Below, one piece after another: positions 52,703 through 64,000 of a stretch of 64,000 bases of DNA (positions are counted from its first letter, which is position 1; every line of letters begins with the position of its first letter). The notes beneath the pieces were generated by a model, which ran no database searches, was not told the DNA's origin, and worked only from the letters and a program-made list of their open reading frames with translations. Both the position numbers and the translations under genes were made by a program. The DNA is taken from positions 146,140 to 210,139 of the forward strand of contig NW_002476440.1 of NCBI RefSeq assembly GCF_000189635.1. The letters run 5' to 3'. Origin of the DNA: Tetrahymena thermophila SB210 (Eukaryota > Ciliophora > Oligohymenophorea > Hymenostomatida > Tetrahymenidae).

Positions 52703-55700
52703 TCATTAATAATATATTTTAAAAGCAACTATTCTTTTTGATTTGAGAAACTTGCTATTTACTTTCAATTATTATGATTCATTGATTTAGTTTATTCTTT
52801 TATTTTATATATAAAATTAAAAAACTAAAAAATTAAATAGAATAAAAAGAAAAAAAAAAAAAGCAAATCAAATAAAAGTTTAATAAACAAATTAAAAGAT
52901 ATATTTTTTTTTTAAATTAATTTTATAAGTAATAATACCAAAATCCAAAACAAATAAACTGTTTTTACTAAAGATAAAGTTCCAAATTTGAGAGATTAAT
53001 GCAATTTGCTAAAGCAGAACCTAAGTCTGATGCACCTATTACACCAATTTAATTTAACCTTTTTAAATAATAAAGAAAAAATAAAATTAATTAGTTATTA
53101 GAAGGAAAAAATGTAGAGATAATATGAAATAATAAGAAATGAATTAATAAACATATAGTAAAAGCAAATATTAAAAATAAAAAATGGGTTAAATTAAGAA
53201 AGACATAATAAAAAAATAACAAAAAGAATAAAAAAGAAAAAGAAAAGTTAATCATATAAAAAAGCTAATAAACAAATTAAAAGAGTTAGTTATATTGTTT
53301 TAAATTCATTTTAATAAGTATTAATACCACAATCTAAAATAAATAAACTATTTTTACTAAAGATAAAGTGTCAATTTTGAGAGATTAGTGCAATTTGCTA
53401 ATGCTGAGCTTAAGCCTAATGCACCTTAATCACCAATTTAATTGTAACTTTTTAATTTTGAAGAAGAAAAAATAATTAATTAGTTATTTAAAAGGAAAAA
53501 ATATGAAATAATAAGAAATAAATTAGTAAATAAATAATAAAAATAAATGTTAAAATAAAAAAAAATGAGTTAAATTAACAAATTTTGAAGAAAAAAACTC
53601 AAATAGAATAAAAAGAAAAAGAAAAGTAAATCAAATAAAAAGCTTTAAAAAAAATTAAAAGAGTTTAATTGTTTTAAATTCATTATTATAAGTAATAATA
53701 TCACAATCTAAACAAATAAACTGTATTTACCTAAGATCAAGTGCTAAATTTGAGAGATTAGTGCAATTTGCTAAACCAGAACCTAAGCCTGATGCACCAA
53801 TTGCACTAATTAAATTGTTACTTTTTAAATATTGAAGAAAAAATATATTATAAATTAGTTATTTAGTAAGAAAAAATATGAAATAATAAGAAATGAATTA
53901 ATAAATAAATAATAAAAGCAAATGTTGAAAATAAAAAAATGAGTTAAATTAAGAAAGATAAAAGAAGAAAAAACAAGTAAAATGAAAAAGAAATGAAAAG
54001 TAAATTTAATAAAAATATCAAAAAAATTAAAAAAGTTGTTTTGTATTAAATTCATTTTTTTTTAGTAAAAATGGCATAATCCAAAACAAATAAACTGTTT
54101 TTACTAAAGATAAAGTGTCAAATTTGAGAGATTAATGCAATTTCCTAAACCAGAACCTAAGTCTGATGCACCCATTGCACCTATTTAATTTAACCTTTTT
54201 AAATATTAAAGAAAAAATATACAATTAATTAGTTAATTAGAAGAATAAAAATGAAGAAAAAATATGAAATATTATGAAATTAATTGATAAATAATAAAAG
54301 CAAATGTTAAAACTAAAAAATAAGTTAAATTTAGAAAGATAGAAGAAAAAAAATGCAAATAAAATAAAAAACAAAAAGAAAAATAAATCAAATAAAAAGC
54401 AAAAAAAAATTAAAATAGTTTTATGTTTTAAATTCAATTTTATAAGTAAAATATAACAAACAATTCAAAATAAATAAACTGTTTTTACCTAAGATCAAGT
54501 GTTAAATTTGAGAGATTAGTACAATTTGCTAAAGCAGAACCTAAGGCTGATGTACCTTAATTGCCAATTTAATTTAAACTTTTTAAGTATTGAAGAAAAA
54601 ATAAATAATTAATTAATTAGTTATTTAGAAGGGAGAAATGAAGAAATAATAAGAAATGAATTAATAAAAAACAAAAGTAAATGTTGAAACTAAAAAAAAT
54701 GAGTTAAATAAATAAACATAGAAGAAGAAAAAACTTGTAAAATAAAAAAGAAAAGTAAATCAAATAAAAAGCTATTTAACAAATTAAAAGAGTTTTTTTC
54801 TTTTAAATTCATTTTTAAAAGTAAAAATATCATAATTCAAAATAAATAAACTGTTTTTACCCAAGATAAAGTGCCAAATTTGAGAGATTACTGCAATTTG
54901 ATAAAGCAGAACCTAAGCCTGATGTACCGATAGCATCAATTTAATTGTTACTTTGAATATTAAATTTTAATTAATTAGTTATAAGAAGGAAAAATGAAGA
55001 AAAAATATGAAATAAAAAGAAATAAATTTATAAATAATAAAAAAAAATGCTGAAACTAAAAATGAGTTGAATTAATAAGATAGTATAAAAATAAACACAA
55101 GTAGAATAAAAAAGAAAAAGTAATCAAATTAAAAGCTAAAAAATAAATTAAAAGAGCTATATTGTTTTAAATTCATTTTTATAAGATAAAAATATAACAA
55201 TCCAAAACAAATAAACTGTTTTTACGAAAGATAAAGTGTCAAATTCGAGAGATTAGAACAATTTGCTAAAGCAGAAACTAAGTTTGATGCACTGATTGCA
55301 TCAATTTAACTGTTTCTTTTTAAATATTGAAGAAAAAAATGAAATAAATAGGAATAAATTAATAAATAAATAATAAAAATAAATTTTGAAACTAAAAAAA
55401 TAAATAAGTTAAATTTAGAAAGATGATTTAGGAACCTAAAATAAAAAAGAATAAGAAAATTATATCAAATAAAAAGTTAATAAAAAAATTAAATGAGCTA
55501 TACTGTTTTAAATTATTTTTTATCAGTAAAAATATCACAACCCAAAACAAATAAACTGCTTTTACCGAAGATCAAGTGTCAAATTTGAGAGATTAGTGCA
55601 ATTTGCTAAAGCAGAACCTAAGACTGATGTACCTTAATAATCAATTTAATTTAACCTTTTAGAATATTGAAGAAATAAAATATAATTAATTAGCTATTTA

Positions 55701-56240
55701 GAAGGAAAAAATGAAATAGTAAGAAATGAATTAATAAAGAATACAAGTAAATGTTGAAAATAAAAAAATGAGTTAAGCCAAAGATAGGATAAAAAAAAAA
55801 CAAATAGAATAAATAAGAAAAAGAAAAGCAAATCAAATAAAAAACTAATTAACAAATTAAAAGAGTTCTATTGTTTTAAATTTATTTTTTTATGTAAAAA
55901 TATTAAAACTCAAAACTAATAAACTGTTTTTATCAAATAAAAGTTTTAGAAGTAAAAAATGAATAAAAAATATGAAATAATAAAAAATGGATAATGAATT
56001 TAAAGAATTTAAAATGAAAATTCAGTTAAAATAACTGAAAAAACATTTGTTTAAATAAATTAATAGAATGAATTTAGGTGATAATTTCTATTAGAAAAAT
56101 AATATTTTAAATAACTGAATGTTAAATATTTAGAAAATTTTAATAACAATAATAATAACAATAATATTTATAAATTAAATATACGTCAGGTTAATATGGA
56201 GAACCTTATGAGATAAAAGTGAAGAGTTTTAAAACTTTTT
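52703..56240 (-). pseudogene. LRR exon array D2: eight repeat exons, no start codon
   Basis: Reading leftward, the leader is 56240-56185 (AAACTCTTCACTTTTATC, with donor GTATAT). The ATG site reads AGTTTTA. Next comes a ruined repeat (near 55930, only donor-side remnant), then 90-nt exons 55655-55566, 55315-55226, 54950-54861, 54578-54489, 54194-54105, 53820-53731, 53447-53358 and 53058-52969. The terminal exon is 52796-52703 (SKFLKSKRIVAFKIYYQ, then TGA). No TGA interrupts the repeats. The introns resemble those of array A (ATGAATTTAAAACAATATAACTAA type) rather than those of B and C, and the terminal exon is also closest to A, although the leader region pairs with C. It is likely silent for lack of a start. 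Confidence 0.72.
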
Positions 56241-56792
56241 ATATTATTAAAAATAAATTTAAAGTATTTTAATAAAAAAATAAATAATTACTTCTTCTAA
56301 TCTGTTGTAATATTTAATCTACTATATCATATATTTATTTTTCTAAAATATTGAATAACAATTTATCGAAATTTAATGAATTATATAAAAGTGGATAAAA
56401 AAACAAATAAATTATATGAATTTTTAAATTTGCTTTTAGCAAGAAAAATCACTTTAAAGTTAGTTTAACATTGATTATTTATTAAATTTTAATATTTTTA
56501 TTTTAAATATGTACTTAAAAATATAATGGAAACTAGAGATTTTGGATATAAAAGTAACGATAATGTGAAATCGCTAGAATAAAGTATATTATTTAAGTAA
56601 ATTTAATTTTTTATTTATTTATTAACTTACAAAAATAAGAATTATATTTATAAATATAAAATAATAATTAAATCTATCTATCTATATTTTAGGTTAAAAA
56701 AACTTTTTCAAAATATAACATAATAAAAAAACATATATTATTTTATTCAAACATTTAATATTCATTTATCATTTTTAGCCACTTTTTTATGA
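56241..56792 (-). promoter_or_regulatory. Upstream block of array D2
   Basis: The reverse complement matches the blocks upstream of arrays A, B and C (TTCAATATTTTAGAAAAATAAA, then TAGAAGAAGTAATTATTTAT near 56280-56350). It also contains the 3' flank of D1, which aligns with the 3' flank of array B. No gene. Confidence 0.5.
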
Positions 56793-58889
56793 TCAAATTA
56801 ATTTTTTAAAGACAACTAATCTTTTTAATTTAAGATACTTGCTTATTAATTTGAATTTTTGCGAATAATAACTATTACTTTTACAATAAATTTGTGTAAA
56901 TTTTAAATAAATAAATATCAAATAGAATAAACTTTTAAATTAAAAATTATTTCTTAAATTAATAAATAAAATAACATTAGCCAATAAAAAAGATTTAAAT
57001 AAATCAAATAAATTCCAAAGAGCTTTATTGTTTTAAATTAGTTTTTATAATTAAAAATATCATAATCCAAAACAAATAAACTGCTTTTACTTAAGTTTAA
57101 GTGTCAAATTTGAGAGATTATTGTAATTTGCTAAACCACGACCTAAGCATGATGCTCCTAGATGACTAGTTTAATTACGACTTTTTAAATATTGAGGAAA
57201 AAATATATAATTAAAGAGTTAATTAGAAGGTAAAAATATTATAATCCAAAACAAATAAACTGTTTTTACCGAAGATCAAGTGTCAAATTTGAGAGATTAA
57301 TGCAATTTGCTAAACCAGAATCTAAGTATAATATACCCATTCCAGAAATTTAATTGTTTCTTTTTAAATATTGAAGAAAAAATATATAATTAAATAGTAA
57401 ATTAAAAGGAAAAAATGAAGAAATAATATGAAATAATAAGATTAATTAATAATAATTAAACAACATATAGAAAAATTACTATAGTATGAAAAATTATAAA
57501 AATATAGGTACCTAAAAACATAATAAATACAACAAAAAATTAAATAAATGAATATTTTTAAATCTATTATAATATTATATTTAAGAGTTATTCTGAGTGC
57601 ATATTTATGTGCGAGTATTTCTATTCTATTCTATTCTATTCTATCACTAATTTAATTTTCACTTTTTAAATATCGAAAAAAAATGTATAATAAAAGAGTT
57701 AGTTAGAAGGAAAAAATTAAGAAAAAATATGAAATAATAAGATTAATTAATCATAGAAGCAAAATTTTAAAATAAAATGATGAGTTAAATTTACAAAGAA
57801 AGAACAAAAAAAAAGCAAGCACAATAAAAAGAAAAAGAAAAAAGAGCTTTATTGCTTTTAATTAGTTTTTAAAATTAAAAATATCACAATCCAAAATAAA
57901 CTAGCTGTTTTTACATAAGCTCAAGTGTCAAATTTGAGAGATTAATGCAATTTGCTAAGCCAAAACCTATGCATGATGCTCCTTTATCACCAATTTAACT
58001 GCAACTTTTTAAATATTGAAGATAAAATATATAATTAAAGAGTTAATTAGAAGGAAAAAATAAAGAAAAAATATGAAACAATAAATAAGATTAATTAATA
58101 ATAAAAGCAAAAGTTGAAAATAAAATGATGAGTTAACAAAGAAAGAACAAAAAAAAGCAAGCACAATAAAAATAAAAAGAAAAAAGAGCTTTATAATTAA
58201 AAATATAACAATCCAAAACAAATAAACTGTATTTACCGAAGATCAAGTGACAAATGTGAGAGATTAATGCAATTTGCTAAAACAGAACCTAAGCCTGATG
58301 CACCCATTGCACCAATTTTATTGAAACTTTTTAAATATAAAAGAAAAAAATATTATTAAATAGTAAATTATTAATTAATAATAAAAGCAAACATTGAAAA
58401 TAAAATGATGAGTTAAATTAACAAAGAAAGAACAAAAAAGAAAGCAAGCACCATAAAAAAAGAAAAAGAAAAAGGGTTTTATTGTTTTTAATTAGTTTTT
58501 ATAATTAAAAAGATCACAATCCAAAACAAAGAAACTGTTTTTACCAAAGCTCAAGTGCCAAATTGGAGAGATTAATGCACTTTGCTAAGCCAGAACCTAA
58601 GTTTAATGCACCCATTACACCAATTTAATTTCCACTTTTTAAATATATAAGAAAAAAATATAATTAAATAGTTTATTAGAAGGAAAAAATGAAATAATAA
58701 GATTAATTAATAATAGAGGCAAAATTTTAAAATAAAATGGTGAGTTAAATTAAAAAAGAAAGAATAAAAAAAAACAAGCAAAATAAAAAGAAAAAGAAAA
58801 AACAGCTATTGTTTTTAATTAGTTTTTATAATTAAAAATATCACAATCCAAAATATATAAACTGTTTTTACTAAAGGTAAAGTGTTAAT
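56793..58889 (-). pseudogene. LRR exon array D1: 5' truncated, one repeat broken by insertion
   Basis: Reading leftward, the array begins abruptly inside an exon (about 58889-58872, only the last 18 nt). Complete exons follow at 58634-58545, 58326-58237, 58004-57915, 57359-57270 and 57180-57091, plus an exon that starts at 57661 and is cut after about 20 nt by the (GAATA)n insertion. The terminal exon is 56877-56793 (LKLKRLVVFKKLI, then TGA). The order (three exons, broken exon, two exons, terminal exon) mirrors array B exactly, and the introns are B-type. There is no leader or start codon: the 5' part was lost at the breakpoint beside the gap. Confidence 0.85.
57475..57643 (-). mobile_element. 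(GAATA)n-led insertion (copy 2, inverted)
   Basis: The reverse complement shows four to five AATAG/GAATA pentamers, then AATACTCGCACATAAAT and ATGCACTCAGAA, the same core as at 43532-43717. It is followed by AT-rich sequence that still resembles that copy for about 100 bp (TTTTGTTGTATTTATTATG). Its place in the third-from-last repeat exon is the same as in array B, so the insertion predates the inverted duplication. Confidence 0.65.
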
Positions 58890-59143
58890 TTTTAATTTTT
58901 TATAAATATTTTAAAGATTTATATATTTATTTAAATTACTGTTTTTGATATACCCTTACAAAATTAATTTTAAATAAAACGAAATTGTTAATGGAAGAAG
59001 ATGTTTTAAAACATAAACAAACAAAAAAATTTTTTTTTTTTGTTTTAATTTAATCTAAATCAGAAAATTAATTAATTTTAATTATAATAAAGGTAGATTT
59101 ATTTATTTAATTATTTTTTAGAAAATTAAAATGAAAAAAAATT
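58890..59143. other. Unrelated AT-rich sequence at the array breakpoint
   Basis: LRR array sequence stops at about 58889 and non-array AT-rich DNA continues to the gap. No gene seen. This is either a rearrangement junction or a misjoin at a repeat. Confidence 0.5.
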
Positions 59144-59243
59144 NNNNNNNNNNNNNNNNNNNNNNNNNNNNNNNNNNNNNNNNNNNNNNNNNNNNNNNNN
59201 NNNNNNNNNNNNNNNNNNNNNNNNNNNNNNNNNNNNNNNNNNN
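59144..59243. other. Assembly gap (100 N)
   Basis: A placeholder gap between the truncated array D1 and the 3' part of the giant membrane-protein gene. Confidence 0.99.
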
Positions 59244-62200
59244 ACGCTTATTAAGTTAACCTTAGAATAAGGATTTTAAGCAATCAAATCCTTATTAATA
59301 CTCTAGATAATAAAATGATTCTTATTATCTTATAGGATCTACTTATTTTTAATATTCTACATTTTTGTATTTTAAAGAGTCTGCTTTTTCCTTAATTTTT
59401 AATGGTATTTTAAGCTTTTTCTATACATTTTGTAGACTAATTTCCATTTAATGTATGCTTTAAATGATACTTGCTTAAAGTTAACTAGTTTATTTAATAA
59501 ATTTATAGATATCATTTTTAATAATTATTCTTTTATAAGAATTATTAATTTAGACTTCGAGCTGCTTAATATTATTCCCATTATTATTAACAAGAAACAA
59601 AAAAAGAAAAAATAATCGATAAATATTTGAGATATTTCTATTAATTTTTAGGTTTATGGATTTTAATTTTATATTGCTAATAGAAAAATCTTCAATATTA
59701 TAAGAGTATATGATGCTGTCTCACACTTTTATATGCTAAATGAAACAAAAGGATTATTTTAGGATACCATTTTAATATAGTAACATATTAGTATTGAAAT
59801 TGCTAGGATGGCTATATATTAGTTATTTCTAGATAATAAAGTGTGCAAATAAATGATAGCAATCTTTAGATAAATTCTAATGAACTCCCAATAGTAATAC
59901 TTATCTTTTAATTCTCCATAGTAATAGCCATATTTATATTTTATTAAACACTAATCTAAATTTTTCCTGTTTTTTTTAATTTACTTTAGAAGCACTAATG
60001 GGAAAAGAGTCCAAAAACTTAACACTGATAAAGAGAAAGGATAAAGATATTTAACTACACTAGCTTCATAACATTTTATTGTTAAATCTATAGGATTATA
60101 AAACTGACTTCCTATTTCTTTACAAGTAAGTGATTTTGAAAAATAGGATATCTAACTCATTTAAAAGTAAATAAAAATTATATGAAACAGCAAATAAAAA
60201 TGGTATTTTCTTAATCTCACTTTTCCAGTTTATTCATAAAACTTAAGAGTCAAAGGAATTAAAATGAGTGCTATTATAGGAACCAAAAATTAAATTTAGG
60301 TATAAAATAATATTTTATTTAGCTTTTGAATAGTACCTTCGCTAATAAGACAATCAATTCCCAATTAAAGTTATCTATCACCAGATCCAAATATCTCACT
60401 CAAGAAATTAAAATTAATTGAAATAACTTTTGGTTGTTAAATTAGAATAGACGATATTTGATAGTAGTTTAGAATTATTTTTATGTAAAATCCAGAATAG
60501 TCTTATATGCTGTTACTACTGATTGGAATTACTTTCAATTTTCTCAAATAATAACAAGTTTAAGTATAATTAAATTTTTTAATAAAAATATCTAAAACAT
60601 TCAAGAAGTATGCTTCAAAAAATATTATTTTTAAAACCAAGTAAATCCATTAATTGAGCTTAGGGCCACATATTTAGCAAACTCCTTTGGAAATAGATTC
60701 TGAGTAGCGTGAACCTTTCCAAATTTCACCTAAAATATCGCATTGCCCACAAATAGGGCCCAAGTAGCCAGTTGAGCAATAATTTATATTAAGAGGATTT
60801 TGTGCTTAACACGAGTTTACAATAGGATCACACTCTATAATTTCATCTGTATAGTTGCTTTTTCTCCAGAATCCATTTTTTAAAGATATTTTATTTCCTT
60901 CACACTTGATAGCAGATTAAGGACAATTTATACATCGATTTACATCACTTCTTCCTTTTATAGAATCATTATAAAGTTAGAGTGGGTCATTTATTTGATA
61001 AGTACCTTCCTAGCATTAATTGCATTAATAAATTTAATCATTTATATGTTAAATAACCTCACCTGCAATACAATTTCTGAAACTAATTGATAAGAGAATT
61101 GGTTATTTAACAATAGAACTGGTATAAATTGTTGAATTAACAGAAAAGAATAACTCATTACTAGATCCAATTATTTACAAATCACTAAACTCAAAAGCTA
61201 AACTTTATGAATTATACTAGTAATAATTTATTATTTGTTGCCCATTTATTAAGCTTTAATTGGATTAAAGTCCATAAATTGAAACTTAAATGCTTTTTAG
61301 CTCAGATTCTATTTCTATAGGGTATTCACTATTTACCAGCATCTCTTTTGAGAAACTCAGATATCTATTCTAGTTATCAATTATATACACCTTAAAATAT
61401 ATGAACCCACCACTTCGAAATTCTTTTATTTCAGCTAATCTTGAAAAGCTTTACTCAAGCTCCTTGGGTAGAATATTAGTTTAGTTTTCATAAAATGTGA
61501 AAAAATAGCTATTTTATTAATTATTATTTGAAAGTATAATATTTTATAGATATGATGTGCTATCATTTCCATATATATCAGCTAAATTTTAATACACATT
61601 ATGTATAAAAGGAAAGCCATAAGGTAACTGAATCTGATTTTCGTCAGTCTAAACAATCCTTAATCCACCTCCAATTAAAGCTCTATTATTTATGATATTT
61701 GTATCCAAGTCAAAGATTACTTTGCATGATGGTATGTTTTCAAAGTACAAAGCTCCGCCACTACTTAAGGCAGTATTCTATTCAAATTAGCATGTTTTAA
61801 AATTAATTGTTTATTGAATATCTTTAAAATATATAGCTCCTCCATTTTGTGCTTTATTGCCTTTAAAATAGCTATTATTAACAGTAACATTCTAAGATTT
61901 CATAATTAAAAATGATCCTTCATTATTAACGTAAGTTAATTTATTAAAATTAACATGCGAATTTTAAATAGACAAAATAGTTTTTGTTGGAAATATGTTT
62001 TACTCTATTTTAACATCTTAGAAAACTAAAACATCTTATTCTAAAACGGTTGTTTGATTTTCATTAGAGTATGAATTTTAGGTATAAAATAGATTTAATT
62101 AATTATTTGTTTAAAATTAACAATTTGTTAGATTTATTATTTAGCACTTAGAAAGGGAGATAATTCCATAGTCTTACTATACTATATAATTACTATTATT

Positions 62201-64000
62201 TTTAATTGATAAATTTAAAAGGGTTAAATTATAAATATTTAAAAAACACATCAAGCTATTTAAATTTGTGTTTTGTACTACAGTTAATCCAGATATTTAA
62301 ATTGTATTTACTGAATCAAATTAAAAAATTGGTATCTCATATATCTGATTAAAATTATTACTCAATATTTCTAGGTTGTAAATTAAAATTTATGATATAT
62401 TATTAAAAAAGAATAAAGAGTTTGCTTAGTTGAGGTTACCTGAACATTCTCTAAGGTCTTACTAAGATATTTTAATATTTTAAAAAATAATATTTTGAAC
62501 GTTTGAAAATATTATTTTATTATTACTAAAACATTAAAAACTTATTGTAATATTCTAAAAAATAATTTGTTAGGTATTTGAATTCTGATTAATATTGATA
62601 TTTAAATTTGTATTGTTTTAAAAATCTAAATTAAAGTTAGCAAGCTAAAAGATCGGTAGACTTAGGCTTTAAAAAGTATCATTTGAGAGAAGTACAACAC
62701 TATTCTAAATATTATATGAAGAAACCACAAATTATCTATTTTAATATTAAGAAGTGTATTAGATTGCTTTTTATAGGTCAATACTTGTAACTTATAAATA
62801 GACATAACTTTAATAATTTTGTAAGTCGATTAATGAGATTCCATTTATTGACTGAGTTTAAATTTGTTTTGGATAAACTGAATTTAAATTTTGCTAGACT
62901 TATGCTATATCAGAATTCGATATTAAAAGAGTGCATTCTGATATTTAATCATAAGAAAAAGTATCTAAATTGTAATTATTTTCAAAAATTCCGTTTTAAT
63001 GCATTCCTATTATTTTAACTTAATTGCTTAAAGAATCGAAATGATAATCTACAATTTTAGGATAAGAATAATTCTGCTAGGAAACTAGGTTGACATTTTC
63101 TCCTTGAATTAAGAATAGTTCAAATTTATCAATGAAAAAAATTGCTATTACCTTGTCTGAAACAAAAAAAAAGTCTATTATTTTATCTTTAATAAAATTT
63201 TTCTTAATAACAGTAAAAAACTGGATGGAAGCGTCAAGATGAAATATATTTATTTAAAAAGCACAAGAAATAAGTATATAATTTTGCTCTATCTTTAACT
63301 TTTTAATTTGGATTGAGGGTAAAAATAGATATTATTCTTGCAATTATTATTAGTAATTCCATACATATGCTTTTTTCTGGCCTAAGAAGCAAAAAATATA
63401 TCTTTTATATGCTTAGTCAACTAAAAATTTTACTATGGTAGTATTATGATCTTCATTGACTAGATTTTTTAAATCTATCTATTAAATTTATTGCTTATTA
63501 GAGATATTTATTTAGGTCATTATTCCATCACTCGAAACAGCATAAGCTACTTACTCAGTTTCTATAAACTAAATGATTATTATAGAAGAGTTAAGAGGGC
63601 TTTTAAAAGATACTCCAAATACAAATTATTATTTGTCAACAAGACTGTATAAAAGAATTTATTTATCACTAAATCCTACTAAGATAAAGTCTTGGTTCTT
63701 ATTTAAGCAATAAGAAGTTACTAGCTATGTTGAATTAAACTGAATTGTATTCACTATTATACCAATTTAAATATTTAAATGTAAAATCTGTTAGTCATAG
63801 GTAAGTATAAGATTATTAGCAATAAATTGCTAGAATTGAATATTATCAAGCTTTTAAATATCTGGAAGCATATTATTGCTTTTGCTAAACTAATACTAAT
63901 AGTAAAATAAAACTGAGTCTTATAAAGCAATAATTAAAGTATCGAATGCTTAATTATATTGCATGTCTACTATTCTAGAACCACTTATATCTAACTCAAA
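59244..64000 (-). CDS. Giant WD-like / beta-helix / Cys-rich / multi-TM membrane protein (partial at both ends)
   Basis: Reverse-strand ciliate-code frames continue from the window edge to the gap. In order: a region with WD/propeller-like strands (64000-62850; for example ILVGFSDKQILLYSL, QVAYAVSSDG), an Asn/Ile-rich beta-helix-like region (62800-61100), a Cys cluster (61100-60660; for example YQCNQCQEGTYQ, CINCPQSAIKCEGN, GPICGQC) with the NGFWR motif seen in the family, then hydrophobic helices and loops (60620-59600; for example FPLVLLKQIKK, YYYWEFIRIYLKIAIIY) and a charged tail open at the gap. Introns are evident (for example a donor near 60336 and an acceptor near 60277) but not all are resolved. 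It is a paralogue of 3-10225 on the opposite strand. Start and stop are outside view. Function unknown; likely a plasma-membrane protein. Confidence 0.72.

Overview
The window is very AT-rich nuclear DNA of a ciliate that reads TAA and TAG as glutamine and uses only TGA as stop, most likely a Tetrahymena-type oligohymenophorean. The evidence is direct. Long reading frames full of TAA/TAG and closed by TGA run for up to 965 codons (24041-26938), and gene families typical of Tetrahymena are present: an immobilization-antigen-like surface protein, giant cysteine-rich/beta-helix polytopic membrane proteins, and leucine-rich-repeat (LRR) exon arrays. Read with the standard code almost every gene here looks shattered, so all calls below use the ciliate code. 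Two 100-N placeholders (47156-47255 and 59144-59243) are assembly gaps of unknown true size.

Layout. 3-10225 (+): large cysteine-rich, beta-helix, multi-TM protein whose 5' end lies outside the window. 12924-13583 (+): small GPI-type surface antigen. 14292-23618 (+): LRR gene 'A', a signal-peptide-like exon, 24 tandem exons that each encode exactly one LRR of about 30 residues, and a terminal exon. 24041-26938 (+): intronless LRR-like protein with an acidic middle. 27402-28300 (+): decayed class 3 lipase, followed by a stray 3' fragment of the next gene. 29986-30709: three 241-bp tandem repeats. 30831-36900 (+): second cysteine-rich multi-TM protein with about 504-bp internal repeats. 36901-38857: decayed coding traces. 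38858-40192 (-): intact 444-residue orphan.

41596-58889 holds four more LRR exon arrays: B (41596-44735, +), C (45768-51909, +), D2 (56240-52703, -) and D1 (58889-56793, -). B+C and D1+D2 face each other as an imperfect inverted duplication. B and D1 share the same insertion at the same repeat. Array C carries a G-rich-ended mobile element in an intron. All flanking copies lack the start codon seen in A, so they look like pseudogenes or silent cassettes. D1 is cut off mid-exon next to the second gap. 59244-64000 (-) is part of a third giant cysteine-rich membrane protein, open at both ends.

Working idea. The window is an accessory, probably surface-related cluster: one potentially expressed LRR gene surrounded by silent arrays whose cassettes are all in the same phase and could in principle be exchanged, spliced or deleted without breaking frame. 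The exon structure is read directly from the sequence. The functional interpretation is inference.
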